A DNA stretch of 64,000 nt from Veillonella_A intestinalis (GTDB taxonomy: Bacteria; Bacillota; Negativicutes; Veillonellales; Veillonellaceae), in assembly GCF_943192895.1 (NCBI RefSeq), contig NZ_CALPCB010000002.1:186001-250000 (forward strand), in the 5' to 3' direction. Below are positions 8,252 through 16,806 of this stretch, one piece after another. Position numbers and translations under genes: made by a program. Every line of letters starts with the position of its first letter. Position 1 is the stretch's first letter. The notes under the pieces were generated by a model that saw only the letters and a list, made by a program, of their open reading frames with translations, was not told where the DNA came from and searched no databases.

Positions 8252-9796
8252 ATGCGTATTTTAGCCAAAGAAGAGGCTCAATTTATTGATCAATGGGCTC
8301 CCACAAAAGGTCATTTACCGTTAGCTGTGCTCATGGAAAATGCTGGACGTGGTGTGGCCGAAGCAATTGTAACTGCTTTTGAAGAAGTAGAAGGACCTTT
8401 AGAAGTCGTTATTGTAGCTGGTAAAGGTAATAATGGTGCTGATGGTTTAGTAGCGGCTCGCCAATTAGAAGAATGGGGGCACGAAGTTCGCATCGTTGTT
8501 CCTAATGATAATAAAGCAGGTTCCCCCTTATTTCAGGCACAACTGGCTACCATTGAAGCTTTAGAAATTCCTGTGCTCACCCTAGAGGACGGCGATGTTT
8601 TTGAAGCTGCTCATGTTATTGTTGATGGATTAGTTGGCACAGGCTTAAGTGGGGAATTACAAGAGCCTATTTTAGAATTATTGGATCGCATGGAAGCTCA
8701 TGTTGATACATATCCAGATACTCTCTTAGTAGCGATTGATGTGCCATCAGGGCTTGATGCCAATACTGGTGCTGTCGCTACAGGAACGTTAGGCGTGGAT
8801 ATGACAGTTACCTTTGGGGCTCCTAAACAGGGAATGTGCCTGTATCCTGGAAAATCCTATTGTGGTGAAATTATTATCAAAGGTTTGGGCTTTGCGTGGG
8901 AAACTGCGCTCTTAGATGAGAGTAATGAATATTTTCCTACAGAATTGATTACAGCTGATTTAGTAGCTGCTTTATTGCCAGAACGCGAGCCAACAGCTCA
9001 TAAAGGGACTAATGGTCATACTTTGATTATTGGTGGTTCAGATGGTATGATAGGGGCCCCATTACTAGCGGCAGAAGCTGCCATTTATACGGGCGCTGGT
9101 AAAGTAACTACAGTGGTTCCTTCTAATTGTTTGACTATGCTACAGACTAAAGTAATGCCTGAAGTTATGACCGGTTCTTTTGGCAATTTACTTCATTTAC
9201 GCATGCATAGTATGGATAAAGAAGCGGTTGTTATTGGCCCTGGCTTAGGCCGCAATGAAGAAACGACTACATTGGCTAAGAATTTTATGACAACCACAGC
9301 GGTTCCTCTCATAATTGATGCAGATGCTCTTTGGGCTTTAGGTCATATGGATATTATAGGGGCTGAATTTAGTAAGCGAGAGCGCCCTGTGATTATGACC
9401 CCTCATCCTGGTGAATTTGCTCGCCTTACAGGACTCACCATTGAAACGATAGAAGCTAACCGTATTGAAGCAGCACGTCAATTTGCTATAAAATACCAAG
9501 TCGTATTAGTTCTAAAAGGAGCTCCTACAGTTATAGCTTCACCAGATGGTTTAGTAGCTGTTAACAACAGTGGCAATGAAGGTATGGGCACTGGTGGTAT
9601 GGGTGATGCGTTAACCGGTATTATTGCAAGTTTATTAGGTCAAGGCTTAGAAGAAGTAGAAGCCGCTATGGCCGGTGTATATCTTCATGGAGCTGCGGCT
9701 GATGTATTATATGAAGAGCGTCATCAAGGATTTACCCCGTCTGAAGTAAGTCGTCAGGTACCGTATGTAATGACAGCTTTAATGGAAGAAGAATAA
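8252..9796 (+). CDS. nnr: Bifunctional NAD(P)H-hydrate epimerase / ADP-dependent NAD(P)HX dehydratase
   Basis: 514 aa fusion repairing damaged hydrated NAD(P)H. The N-terminal epimerase (YjeF-N type, about 1-215) has GKGNNGADGLVAARQL and DVPSGLDANTG. The C-terminal ribokinase-like dehydratase (about 230-510) has PTAHKGTNGH, a GPGLG motif, DADAL, TPHPGEFARL and the nucleotide-binding GTGGMGD at 446-452. AAAGGAG lies before the ATG. The 75-base gap from acpS has no clear terminator. Confidence 0.95.
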   Translation: MRILAKEEAQFIDQWAPTKGHLPLAVLMENAGRGVAEAIVTAFEEVEGPLEVVIVAGKGNNGADGLVAARQLEEWGHEVRIVVPNDNKAGSPLFQAQLATIEALEIPVLTLEDGDVFEAAHVIVDGLVGTGLSGELQEPILELLDRMEAHVDTYPDTLLVAIDVPSGLDANTGAVATGTLGVDMTVTFGAPKQGMCLYPGKSYCGEIIIKGLGFAWETALLDESNEYFPTELITADLVAALLPEREPTAHKGTNGHTLIIGGSDGMIGAPLLAAEAAIYTGAGKVTTVVPSNCLTMLQTKVMPEVMTGSFGNLLHLRMHSMDKEAVVIGPGLGRNEETTTLAKNFMTTTAVPLIIDADALWALGHMDIIGAEFSKRERPVIMTPHPGEFARLTGLTIETIEANRIEAARQFAIKYQVVLVLKGAPTVIASPDGLVAVNNSGNEGMGTGGMGDALTGIIASLLGQGLEEVEAAMAGVYLHGAAADVLYEERHQGFTPSEVSRQVPYVMTALMEEE

Positions 9797-9808
9797 GTCA
9801 GGTGAAGT

Positions 9809-10753
9809 ATGCAATATTATATTAAACGTTGGCTTACGTATATTACACTCGTAATTGCTTTAGTTGTTGGCTCTTTAACAGTTAGTGGCTGTAATTTACA
9901 AGCTAATATTCCTAATTTAGGTCAAAGTGGTCATAGCACCGCATCAAGTCAAAGTGCTGACATATCAGGTACACTCGATGTATATACATTAGATATAGGG
10001 CAAGGGGATGCGCATTTAATTAAAGTAGGTGATGAGTATACCTTAATTGATACTGGTGAGGTTGATCATCGAGAGCGTTTAATTGCCTTATTAAAACAGT
10101 ACAATGTAAAATCCTTAAAAAATGTAATTATTACTCATCCTCATGCGGATCATATGGGTGGTTTTTATGCCTTAATTAAAGCGGGGATTCCTATTAGTCA
10201 CGTATATGATAATGGCATGGACGCTACTACATCCGTATATAAAACATATGTAAAGAATATTACTAATAAAAAAATTCCTCTTACAGCTCTATATAAAGGG
10301 GATACAGTTGATTTAGGCAATGGGGCAACCTTCACTGTATATGCGCCTACAAAAGGAGATTATATACTGGATAATAAAGGTCGATCTGATCCTAATGATA
10401 ATAGCATTGTAGGTAAATTAGTGTTTGGCAAATTTTCTATGCTCTTTACTGGTGATGCCTCTCGAGCGGAAGAAAACCGTTTAACAAAAGAGGAAAATAC
10501 TAAACTATCAAGCCGAGTTATTAAAGTAGGCCACCACGGTAGTGCTAGTTCATCACAAAAAGACTTTTTACGCTCTGTTCGACCAGAACTGGCTGTGATC
10601 TCGGTAGGCTTACATAATGATTATGGACATCCTACATCACAGGCCTTAAAACGTCTCAATTCTGAGAATATTTTAGTATACCGTACAGATACGCAAGGGA
10701 CAATTCGCATTCATACAGATGGCAATACTTGGAATGTAACAACGGAACGATAA
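9809..10753 (+). CDS. ComEC/Rec2-type metallo-beta-lactamase-fold lipoprotein
   Basis: 314 aa. The N-terminus is a lipoprotein signal peptide: charged start, hydrophobic stretch (about 11-25) and lipobox LTVSGC with C28 as the lipidated residue. The mature part is a metallo-beta-lactamase fold with HPHADH (H110, H112, D114, H115), TGDAS and a GHHGSASSSQ block, typical of the hydrolase domain of ComEC-like proteins. No ComEC membrane channel is present, so this is the stand-alone secreted form, possibly a nuclease or phosphodiesterase; the substrate is unknown. It follows nnr by 12 bases and may share its transcript. Confidence 0.8.
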   Translation: MQYYIKRWLTYITLVIALVVGSLTVSGCNLQANIPNLGQSGHSTASSQSADISGTLDVYTLDIGQGDAHLIKVGDEYTLIDTGEVDHRERLIALLKQYNVKSLKNVIITHPHADHMGGFYALIKAGIPISHVYDNGMDATTSVYKTYVKNITNKKIPLTALYKGDTVDLGNGATFTVYAPTKGDYILDNKGRSDPNDNSIVGKLVFGKFSMLFTGDASRAEENRLTKEENTKLSSRVIKVGHHGSASSSQKDFLRSVRPELAVISVGLHNDYGHPTSQALKRLNSENILVYRTDTQGTIRIHTDGNTWNVTTER

Positions 10754-10787
10754 ATCTTGTCAAGTAAAAACTAAAAGACTATTATTT

Positions 10788-10859
10788 AAAACATACGCTC
10801 CTATAGGAATGGTAAAACCCTTTTGAATCGGGCTTTACACGCTATAGGAGCGTATGTTT
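10788..10859 (+). terminator. Long hairpin, probable terminator-like structure
   Basis: Perfect 18-bp inverted arms at 10788-10805 and 10842-10859 enclose a second, shorter stem (10812-10820 with 10830-10838, one mismatch). It lies 34 bases after the MBL lipoprotein gene. The T run is short, so a terminator is likely but not certain; the strength of the stem would also suit transcript protection. Confidence 0.6.
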
Positions 10860-10883
10860 GCTTTGTGAACAGTCTATGAAAAT

Positions 10884-10923
10884 CATGGGCTTTTCAAGAA
10901 TCTTGGAAAACCTATGTTATAAT
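10884..10923 (+). promoter_or_regulatory. Hairpin and -10 element upstream of the amidase gene
   Basis: An imperfect 15-bp inverted repeat (10884-10898 with 10902-10916) abuts a consensus TATAAT at 10918-10923. No good -35 is seen at the usual spacing; the inverted repeat occupies that place. It may be an activator or repressor site for the amidase/GerMN operon, or simply chance. The whole gap 10754-11061 otherwise holds only the long hairpin. Confidence 0.45.
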
Positions 10924-11061
10924 AAACTAAACATGTCCATATGGTTTTCAGACTTTGTGTTGAACAATAGGGACTGTAAGAATATATGTGTTGTGTATGT
11001 AAATTACTTAGAAATCAAATAAGGGGTCTTTTTTACTATAAGGCCAGTGATAGGAGTGAGA

Positions 11062-12264
11062 TTGTTGCGAAAACTATGGTTAGCCCTGTTGTTTACAGTA
11101 ATAGCATTTCCCTTATGGGCTATGTCTGTACGCGCAGCGGATGTAACAGATGTTAATTGGGTGACACGAAATGATGCACCAATTCCTTTTGTACGGGTGG
11201 TTTTAAGTTTAACTGCGCCAGTAGAAGCTTCAGCTTCCATTGATAAAGCAGGGACAACAACAACAGTGCAATTAAAAAATGTAAAGTTAAAAACAAAAGA
11301 AACATCATTATCAATGGATCCAAAAATTGTATCCAAAGCTCAATTAAGCCAAAAGAGTAAACATGTTAATGTTGTTCTCAACACACCAACTGCTATTGAT
11401 GTGGGAGATATTAAAGTCTTTTCCCTTAAAAAGGATAAGGTGAATAATAAACCAGATCGTATGGTTATTGATATTCAACAAAAAGGGGTTGCACCAAGAA
11501 GTGTATACTATGGTAGTACACCAAAAGTAACTACACCTAAAACAACAACCACAACAGTCAATACAGATAAGAAATCAAATAAAAAATCTAACCAAACTGC
11601 AAGCACTACGCAACCAGCTAAAGCGCCAACTGTTGTTGCTACGGCCAGTCAACCTAAGGCAATAACGATTGATTACAAAACAAGTGGTGGCATTGCAGGT
11701 AAAGTGATTACTATTGACCCTGGTCATGGTGGTAGTGACCCAGGTGCAATTGGTCCAACTGGTTTAATGGAAAAGAATGTTACCTTACCAATTTCTATGA
11801 AATTGAAAAAAGCCTTAGAAGCTAAAGGGGCAAAAGTTAACATGACTCGTACTACTGATGTCGATGTATACGGCCCTAATGCATCTGGTCCTGATGAATT
11901 ACAGGCACGCGTTGATGTAGGTACAGCTAATAAATCTGATTTATTTATTAGTGTACATATTAATTCTTTCAGTAATCCAAATGTAGGTGGCATTTCAACT
12001 TATTATTATGATAAAACTCAGTATGATACGCGTTTAGCATCTCGTATTCAAGCTCAAATTGCTGATGAAACAGGCTTTGGTGGCGATCGTGGTATCCAAC
12101 CAGGTAACTTATATGTGTTACGTCGCTCTTTAATGCCAGCTGCTTTAGTTGAATTAGGTTTTATCTCTAATCCTAAGGAAGAAGCTTTATTGAAATCCGA
12201 TAAAGTACAACAAGAATTTGCTGATGAAATTGCCGATGGCATTGAAAACTATTTTAGGGGGTAA
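11062..12264 (+). CDS. amiC: N-acetylmuramoyl-L-alanine amidase with AMIN domain
   Basis: 400 aa from the chosen start. It cleaves the amide between MurNAc and L-Ala in peptidoglycan. A signal peptide (cleavage near VRA-AD), an AMIN domain (about 30-135), a Thr/Lys-rich linker and a zinc amidase_3 domain (about 213-398) are seen. Zinc and catalytic residues are H222 (DPGHGG), E237 (MEKN), H299 (SVHIN) and E364 (ELGFIS). The frame is open to a GTG at 11047, but GGAG at 11053-11056 is well placed only for TTG at 11062 or 11065, so a TTG start is preferred. AMIN amidases suit a diderm envelope. The gerM-like gene follows by 5 bases. Confidence 0.9.
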   Translation: MLRKLWLALLFTVIAFPLWAMSVRAADVTDVNWVTRNDAPIPFVRVVLSLTAPVEASASIDKAGTTTTVQLKNVKLKTKETSLSMDPKIVSKAQLSQKSKHVNVVLNTPTAIDVGDIKVFSLKKDKVNNKPDRMVIDIQQKGVAPRSVYYGSTPKVTTPKTTTTTVNTDKKSNKKSNQTASTTQPAKAPTVVATASQPKAITIDYKTSGGIAGKVITIDPGHGGSDPGAIGPTGLMEKNVTLPISMKLKKALEAKGAKVNMTRTTDVDVYGPNASGPDELQARVDVGTANKSDLFISVHINSFSNPNVGGISTYYYDKTQYDTRLASRIQAQIADETGFGGDRGIQPGNLYVLRRSLMPAALVELGFISNPKEEALLKSDKVQQEFADEIADGIENYFRG

Positions 12265-12269
12265 TAATT

Positions 12270-12836
12270 ATGTTTCATAATATAAAACTCGTATATACTA
12301 CCCTCCTGGCAGTTATGCTATTTGTAATAGCTGGCTGTAGTTCAATTGCCACTGAATCAGCCGAGGGTTCTAAACAAGCTGTGACTACATCAAGTAGCCA
12401 AACTACAAATGACAAGGATGTTAAAGATTCCATGTCAAAAATGGTAGTTTATGTGCCTCGAGATGATGGTAAGGGTGTTCGCCCACAGACTATTACGGTA
12501 GATACAGAGAAGAAAACTTTAAAATATGCGATTTCTTTCTTGTTTGATGAAGATAGTCGTCAAAAATATCCTGTGTTTCCAAAGAAGGTAACAGTTAAAG
12601 ATGTGGCAATTAAAGATGATGTAGCTCGTATTAACTTGTCTAAAGAATTCTTAGAAGGGGGCAAAGTAGATGGCTTATCTGCACAACTTCGCTTAGCCTC
12701 AATCGTAAATACGGCTACTAGTTTTGACTCTGTCAAAAAAGTTCTACTTCTCGTAGATGGTGAACGAATTGAAACCTATGGTGGCTATGATGTAAGTGAA
12801 CCTATGAGTCGTATGGAACAACAAATTGTAAAATAA
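12270..12836 (+). CDS. GerMN-domain lipoprotein
   Basis: 188 aa. The signal peptide ends in lipobox VIAGC (C23), so it is an envelope lipoprotein. The mature part (about 50-185) resembles the GerMN domain: YVPRDDGKG, a VTVKDVAIKDDVARINLSKEF-like strand pattern and SIVNTATSF...VLLLVDGERIETYGGYD. GerM-type proteins act in sporulation or germination in Bacillus, but the domain is widespread in non-spore-formers, where its role is unclear. It starts 5 bases after the amidase stop, so a joint role in peptidoglycan is inferred. A strong terminator follows. Confidence 0.8.
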   Translation: MFHNIKLVYTTLLAVMLFVIAGCSSIATESAEGSKQAVTTSSSQTTNDKDVKDSMSKMVVYVPRDDGKGVRPQTITVDTEKKTLKYAISFLFDEDSRQKYPVFPKKVTVKDVAIKDDVARINLSKEFLEGGKVDGLSAQLRLASIVNTATSFDSVKKVLLLVDGERIETYGGYDVSEPMSRMEQQIVK

Positions 12837-12878
12837 GAGTATCATACAACTCGTATATTTTAATCCTCACATAATTAT

Positions 12879-12946
12879 GGACATATCGTTGGTTATGGTT
12901 TAAAAGTTTTTATAACTTTTGAATAACCAATGATGTGTCCTTTTTA
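12879..12946 (+). terminator. Terminator after the amidase-GerMN operon
   Basis: 18-bp arms (12879-12896 and 12923-12940, two wobbles) with an inner AAAAGTT/AACTTTT stem are followed by TTTTT. It separates the envelope genes from thiL. Confidence 0.85.
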
Positions 12947-12957
12947 TCTGTTGTACG

Positions 12958-12986
12958 CTGAACCATTTTTTAAAGTATGCTATAAT
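12958..12986 (+). promoter_or_regulatory. Probable promoter of the thiL-tsaE-tsaB-rimI-tsaD operon
   Basis: A perfect TATAAT at 12981-12986 with a weak -35 (CTGAAC, 12958-12963) at 17-bp spacing, 60 bases before thiL. Confidence 0.55.
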
Positions 12987-13046
12987 AATAACGATTCTAT
13001 GAAATAGAAATATACTTATAAATACTTTTATAGTTAGGAGGGCGTT

Positions 13047-14051
13047 ATGAAGGTTTCAGAAACAGGTGAATTTGGTTTTATTGATGCCATTAGTACAAAT
13101 ACCCTCTATGATACATCGTCGGTTATACAAGGCATCGGTGATGATTGTGCTGTTTATCGAGCCACGCCAGACTATGAGCAACTCATTACAACGGATATGA
13201 TGGTTGAAGGCATACACTTTTCTGCTGAAACAACGAATCCCTTTGATGTAGGTTATCGCTTAGGGGCTGCTAATATTAGCGATATTGCAGCTATGGGGGG
13301 TGTACCTAAACAAGCCGTCATTGCAGTAGCCATTCCTCAGGCTACGGAACTAGCTTATATGGAGTCTATTTTTACAGGCCTAAAAGCTATCTGCAGTAAA
13401 TATAAGGTAAATCTTATTGGTGGCGATACTGTAACAACGAAAGGTTCGTTAGCTTTGAATGTTACTGTAATTGGTGAAGTACCAAGCGGACAAGCTGTAT
13501 TACGAAGTGGTGCTCAGGTAGGCGATATTGTGGTAGTTACAAATGAAATAGGTAGTAGTGCGGCCGGCTTAGCTGCTCTATTAGAGAAATGTGAAGGTTT
13601 TAATTTCTGTAAGAAAGCACATCAACAACCAGAGCCACAAATATATTGGGGTCAATGGTTACGCCAACAAGGAGTTACAGCACTAAATGATATTAGCGAT
13701 GGCCTTAGCAGTGAACTTCATGAAATCGCTAAGGCTTCAAACGTATCAATTGAGATTGAAGCAGAATCAATTCCGCTTCATAAAGAAGTTATAACTTTGG
13801 CAGAGCAATTAAGTGTTGATCCTCTAAATTGGGCCTTATATGGAGGCGAAGATTTTCAATTAGTTGCTACTGTACCAGCTAAATTACGTCCTTTAATAGA
13901 CGCTCAGGAGTCACTGCATTGTATTGGACTAGTTACCTCTAATAGTAGCAATAACGCAAATCATGTTATATTACGTACTGGCTCTAATACAACAATCTCT
14001 TTATACGCTAAAGGATATGATCATTTTAAACAACATCAATCAAAGGAGTAA
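13047..14051 (+). CDS. thiL: Thiamine-monophosphate kinase
   Basis: 334 aa AIR-synthase-like kinase making thiamine diphosphate from thiamine monophosphate. Motifs are GDDCAV near residue 32, TTDMMVEGIHF, NISDIAAMGG, GGDTV and DISDGLSSEL, which hold the Mg-ATP ligands, plus YGGEDFQLV. AGGAGGGCGTT precedes the ATG. It heads an operon with the t6A genes, which is common in Firmicutes. Its stop overlaps the tsaE start (TAATG). Confidence 0.95.
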   Translation: MKVSETGEFGFIDAISTNTLYDTSSVIQGIGDDCAVYRATPDYEQLITTDMMVEGIHFSAETTNPFDVGYRLGAANISDIAAMGGVPKQAVIAVAIPQATELAYMESIFTGLKAICSKYKVNLIGGDTVTTKGSLALNVTVIGEVPSGQAVLRSGAQVGDIVVVTNEIGSSAAGLAALLEKCEGFNFCKKAHQQPEPQIYWGQWLRQQGVTALNDISDGLSSELHEIAKASNVSIEIEAESIPLHKEVITLAEQLSVDPLNWALYGGEDFQLVATVPAKLRPLIDAQESLHCIGLVTSNSSNNANHVILRTGSNTTISLYAKGYDHFKQHQSKE

Positions 14052-14566
14052 TGAAATATATGATAAATACGACTAAAGATACTCAAGTCCTACATTGTAA
14101 TACTAATACTGTTAGCGATACGGAACAATTAGGGTATCAATTAGGTACTTTTTTAAAAACATATAATAAGCCCCTTTGTATTGCTTTAGTTGGTGATTTA
14201 GGTACGGGCAAAACTCATTTTTCACAAGGCGTAGCTCGTGGTTTTGGTGTAACTGATGAAGTAACAAGCCCAACCTTTGCATTAATGAATACATATGAAA
14301 CAGAAGCCGGCACTTTATATCATTTTGATGTGTACCGTTTAGATGATGTGTATGAATTAGAAAATATTGGTTTTGGTGAATTTACTGAAGATACCTTAAG
14401 TTTGGTAGAATGGGCTGATAAATTCCCTGATGCATTGCCCTTAGAAGTATTATGGATTACCTTAATGGCGCAACCAGATGGCAGTAGAGAGAGCATTTGG
14501 CAGACATCAGAACTTACACAAGATGAACTTATAACAATAGGAGGACAATATGTATCTGGGCATTGA
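14051..14566 (+). CDS. tsaE: tRNA N6-adenosine threonylcarbamoyltransferase complex ATPase TsaE
   Basis: 171 aa P-loop ATPase that drives turnover of the t6A37 synthesis complex with TsaB and TsaD. Walker A is GDLGTGKT at 48-55; SPTFALMNTYE and HFDVYRLDD are the other family blocks. The ATG at 14051 overlaps the thiL stop; GGAG is only two bases before it, so the ATG at 14060 (11-base spacing) is a possible alternative start three codons in. The end overlaps tsaB by 17 bases, consistent with translational coupling. Confidence 0.93.
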   Translation: MKYMINTTKDTQVLHCNTNTVSDTEQLGYQLGTFLKTYNKPLCIALVGDLGTGKTHFSQGVARGFGVTDEVTSPTFALMNTYETEAGTLYHFDVYRLDDVYELENIGFGEFTEDTLSLVEWADKFPDALPLEVLWITLMAQPDGSRESIWQTSELTQDELITIGGQYVSGH

Positions 14567-15332
14567 AACAAGCAGCGCTGTATCTAGCGTAGCACTCATG
14601 ACTGAAGAAAAATTAGTCGGCGAGTTGACCATTCAAGCGGGTTTAACACATTCAGAGCAATTAGTACCTCATATTGAATTATTAATGAAACAATGTAGCG
14701 TCACAAAAGATGCCATTCAAGGGATTGCAGTAAGTATAGGACCTGGCTCTTTTACAGGATTACGAATTGGTTTAGGAACAGCTAAGGCGTTAGCCTATGC
14801 TTGGCAGGTACCTTTATTAGGTGTAATGACTATGGAAGTACTGGCTCATAACTTTTGGCAAGCTAATGGCTTATTAGCTGTTATGATTGATGCACAGAAA
14901 AAGAATGTATATGAAGGTTTATATCGTTGGCAAGAAGGGCATTTACAGTGTATTCAAGAACCAACTGTAAAAGTACGTGCAGAAGCCTTAGCAGAACTGG
15001 CTGAGCGTAACGAAATGGTAACTCTTGTGGGTGATGGTATTACTAAAGTAGCTAGTGCAATTTCTGAATATGGTTCACAACTTTTACTAAGCCCCTTGTC
15101 TTTGCGCATTCCTAGGGCTAGCAGTTTATTGCTTGCAGCTTTACCACGCTTTTTACAAGGTGCACCTGATGAAGCCAATGCTATAGCCCCTTATTATATT
15201 CGCCGTTCTGAAGCGGAAGTTGTTTGGGATGCTAAACATCCTGAATTAGCGGCTCAAATGAAAGGGCAAGAACCTACTGTAGTTGTTACTGAAGCAGCCT
15301 CTACATTGCATGATGAGGTGGATCATGCTTAG
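14550..15332 (+). CDS. tsaB: tRNA threonylcarbamoyladenosine biosynthesis protein TsaB
   Basis: 260 aa ASKHA-fold partner of TsaD in t6A37 synthesis. The N-terminal GIETSS, the SIGPGSFTGLRIGLGTAKALAY block and a C-terminal PYYIRRSEAE are typical. Unlike TsaD it lacks the HxxxH iron-binding motif. ATAGGAGGACAAT provides a strong ribosome binding site inside tsaE. The tail overlaps the rimI start by 8 bases. Confidence 0.93.
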   Translation: MYLGIETSSAVSSVALMTEEKLVGELTIQAGLTHSEQLVPHIELLMKQCSVTKDAIQGIAVSIGPGSFTGLRIGLGTAKALAYAWQVPLLGVMTMEVLAHNFWQANGLLAVMIDAQKKNVYEGLYRWQEGHLQCIQEPTVKVRAEALAELAERNEMVTLVGDGITKVASAISEYGSQLLLSPLSLRIPRASSLLLAALPRFLQGAPDEANAIAPYYIRRSEAEVVWDAKHPELAAQMKGQEPTVVVTEAASTLHDEVDHA

Positions 15333-15780
15333 TTTACGGCTGGCTACATTAGACGATATAGAAGCTATTTTTGAAATCGAAAAAGCCTGCTTTTCTGTAC
15401 CTTGGTCCTTAGACTCAATTACGACTGAACTAACGGAAACAGAACAACGTTTATATTTAGTAGCTGAAGAAGATAATCGAATTATTGGCTATGCTGGTGC
15501 TTGGCTTGTCTTAGATGAAGGTCAAATTACAAATATAGCCATTCATCCTGATTTTCGGCGCGAAGGATATGGCGCTATGCTTACGCGTAAACTCATAAAA
15601 GAATTATTTAAACGGGGCATGAATGAAATATTTTTAGAAGTGCGCATTTCTAATGTAGCAGCTCTTACAATGTATCGCCGTTTAGGTCTTACCGTTAAAG
15701 GGATTCGGAAGAATTATTATACCGAACCTATTGAAGATGCCTATATTATGTCTATTATAAGAGAGGAGGCCCTGGTGTGA
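15325..15780 (+). CDS. rimI: Ribosomal-protein-alanine N-acetyltransferase RimI
   Basis: 151 aa GNAT acetyltransferase; in E. coli RimI acetylates the N-terminal Ala of ribosomal protein S18. The acetyl-CoA block is ITNIAIHPDFRREGYG (R/Q-x-x-G-x-G/A type), followed by EVRISNVAALTMYRRLG. The frame is open to an ATG at 15283, but GAGG at 15315-15318 and homology favour the ATG at 15325 (MLSLRLATLDD). It lies between tsaB and tsaD, the classic t6A-rimI arrangement, overlapping both. Confidence 0.92.
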   Translation: MLSLRLATLDDIEAIFEIEKACFSVPWSLDSITTELTETEQRLYLVAEEDNRIIGYAGAWLVLDEGQITNIAIHPDFRREGYGAMLTRKLIKELFKRGMNEIFLEVRISNVAALTMYRRLGLTVKGIRKNYYTEPIEDAYIMSIIREEALV

Positions 15781-16796
15781 ACGATGTATATACCTTAGCC
15801 ATCGAAAGTAGTTGTGATGAAACATCGGCGGCCGTATTAGTAAATGGTCGTCAGGTTTTATCGAATGTAATTTCTAGTCAAGTGCCCATTCATCAAAGAT
15901 TTGGTGGCGTTGTGCCTGAAATTGCATCCCGTCATCATATAGAACAAGTTATTCCTGTAGTAGATCAAGCCTTATTAGATGCTAATGTGAAATTAGAAGA
16001 TATGGATCATATTGGCGTTACCTATGGCCCGGGCTTAGTAGGCTCCTTATTAGTTGGCGTGGCTGCTGCTAAAGGCTTATCCTTTGCTACTGGCATTCCA
16101 CTTATTGGGGTTCACCATATGGAAGGTCATATTTTTGCTAACTTTTTGGCTCATCCTGACTTAGAACCACCTTTTTTAAGTTTAGTTGTTTCTGGTGGCC
16201 ATACTATGTTAGTCGTAGTTAAAGATTATGAAACGTTTGAAGTATTAGGCCAAACTCGTGATGATGCAGCAGGCGAAGCTTTTGATAAAATAGCTCGTGT
16301 TATGGGGTATCCGTATCCAGGAGGGCCACAAATTGAAAAAGTAGGTTCTACTGGAAACCCTTTTGCTATTGAATTTCCTAAAGCTTTACAAGAGAAGGGG
16401 AATTTTGAATTTAGTTTTAGTGGTTTAAAATCAGCGGTTCTTAATTATTTAAATAGTGCTAAACAAAAAGGGGAACCTATTAATGAAGCCGATGTAGCTG
16501 CCTCTTTTCAGCAAGCCATTATTGATGTGCTAGTTCATAAGACTTGTGAAGCTGCTCATGCCACGGGACAACTGAAAATTACCTTAGCTGGCGGTGTATC
16601 AGCTAATAAACATTTACAAGATGCCTTAGCTACTATGTGTGAACAAGAAGGCTTCACCTTTTATCGCCCAAGTGGTATTTTAGCCACAGATAATGCAGCA
16701 ATGATTGGTTGTCGTGCCTATTATATGGCTAAGGCTGGCAAATTTAGTGATTTACATTTAAATGCCAAACCAGCTATACCGCTAGGTCAAGCATAA
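15777..16796 (+). CDS. tsaD: tRNA N6-adenosine threonylcarbamoyltransferase TsaD
   Basis: 339 aa catalytic subunit of t6A37 synthesis, adding the threonylcarbamoyl group to A37 of ANN-decoding tRNAs. It starts with IESSCDETSAA; the metal motif is HHMEGH (H114, H118), with DDAAGEAFDK and the ATDNAAMIG block near the C-terminus. The start is GTG, preceded by GAGAGGAGG and overlapping the rimI stop by 4 bases. A second, divergent Kae1-type protein is encoded at 46391-47413. Confidence 0.95.
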   Translation: MNDVYTLAIESSCDETSAAVLVNGRQVLSNVISSQVPIHQRFGGVVPEIASRHHIEQVIPVVDQALLDANVKLEDMDHIGVTYGPGLVGSLLVGVAAAKGLSFATGIPLIGVHHMEGHIFANFLAHPDLEPPFLSLVVSGGHTMLVVVKDYETFEVLGQTRDDAAGEAFDKIARVMGYPYPGGPQIEKVGSTGNPFAIEFPKALQEKGNFEFSFSGLKSAVLNYLNSAKQKGEPINEADVAASFQQAIIDVLVHKTCEAAHATGQLKITLAGGVSANKHLQDALATMCEQEGFTFYRPSGILATDNAAMIGCRAYYMAKAGKFSDLHLNAKPAIPLGQA

Positions 16797-16806
16797 GGTA
16801 TAAGCT

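Noticed and set aside
11004..11336. 110-aa open frame on the - strand opposite the amidase start
   Set aside because: It is antisense to a gene with a clear signal peptide and AMIN domain and has no ribosome binding site or recognisable family.
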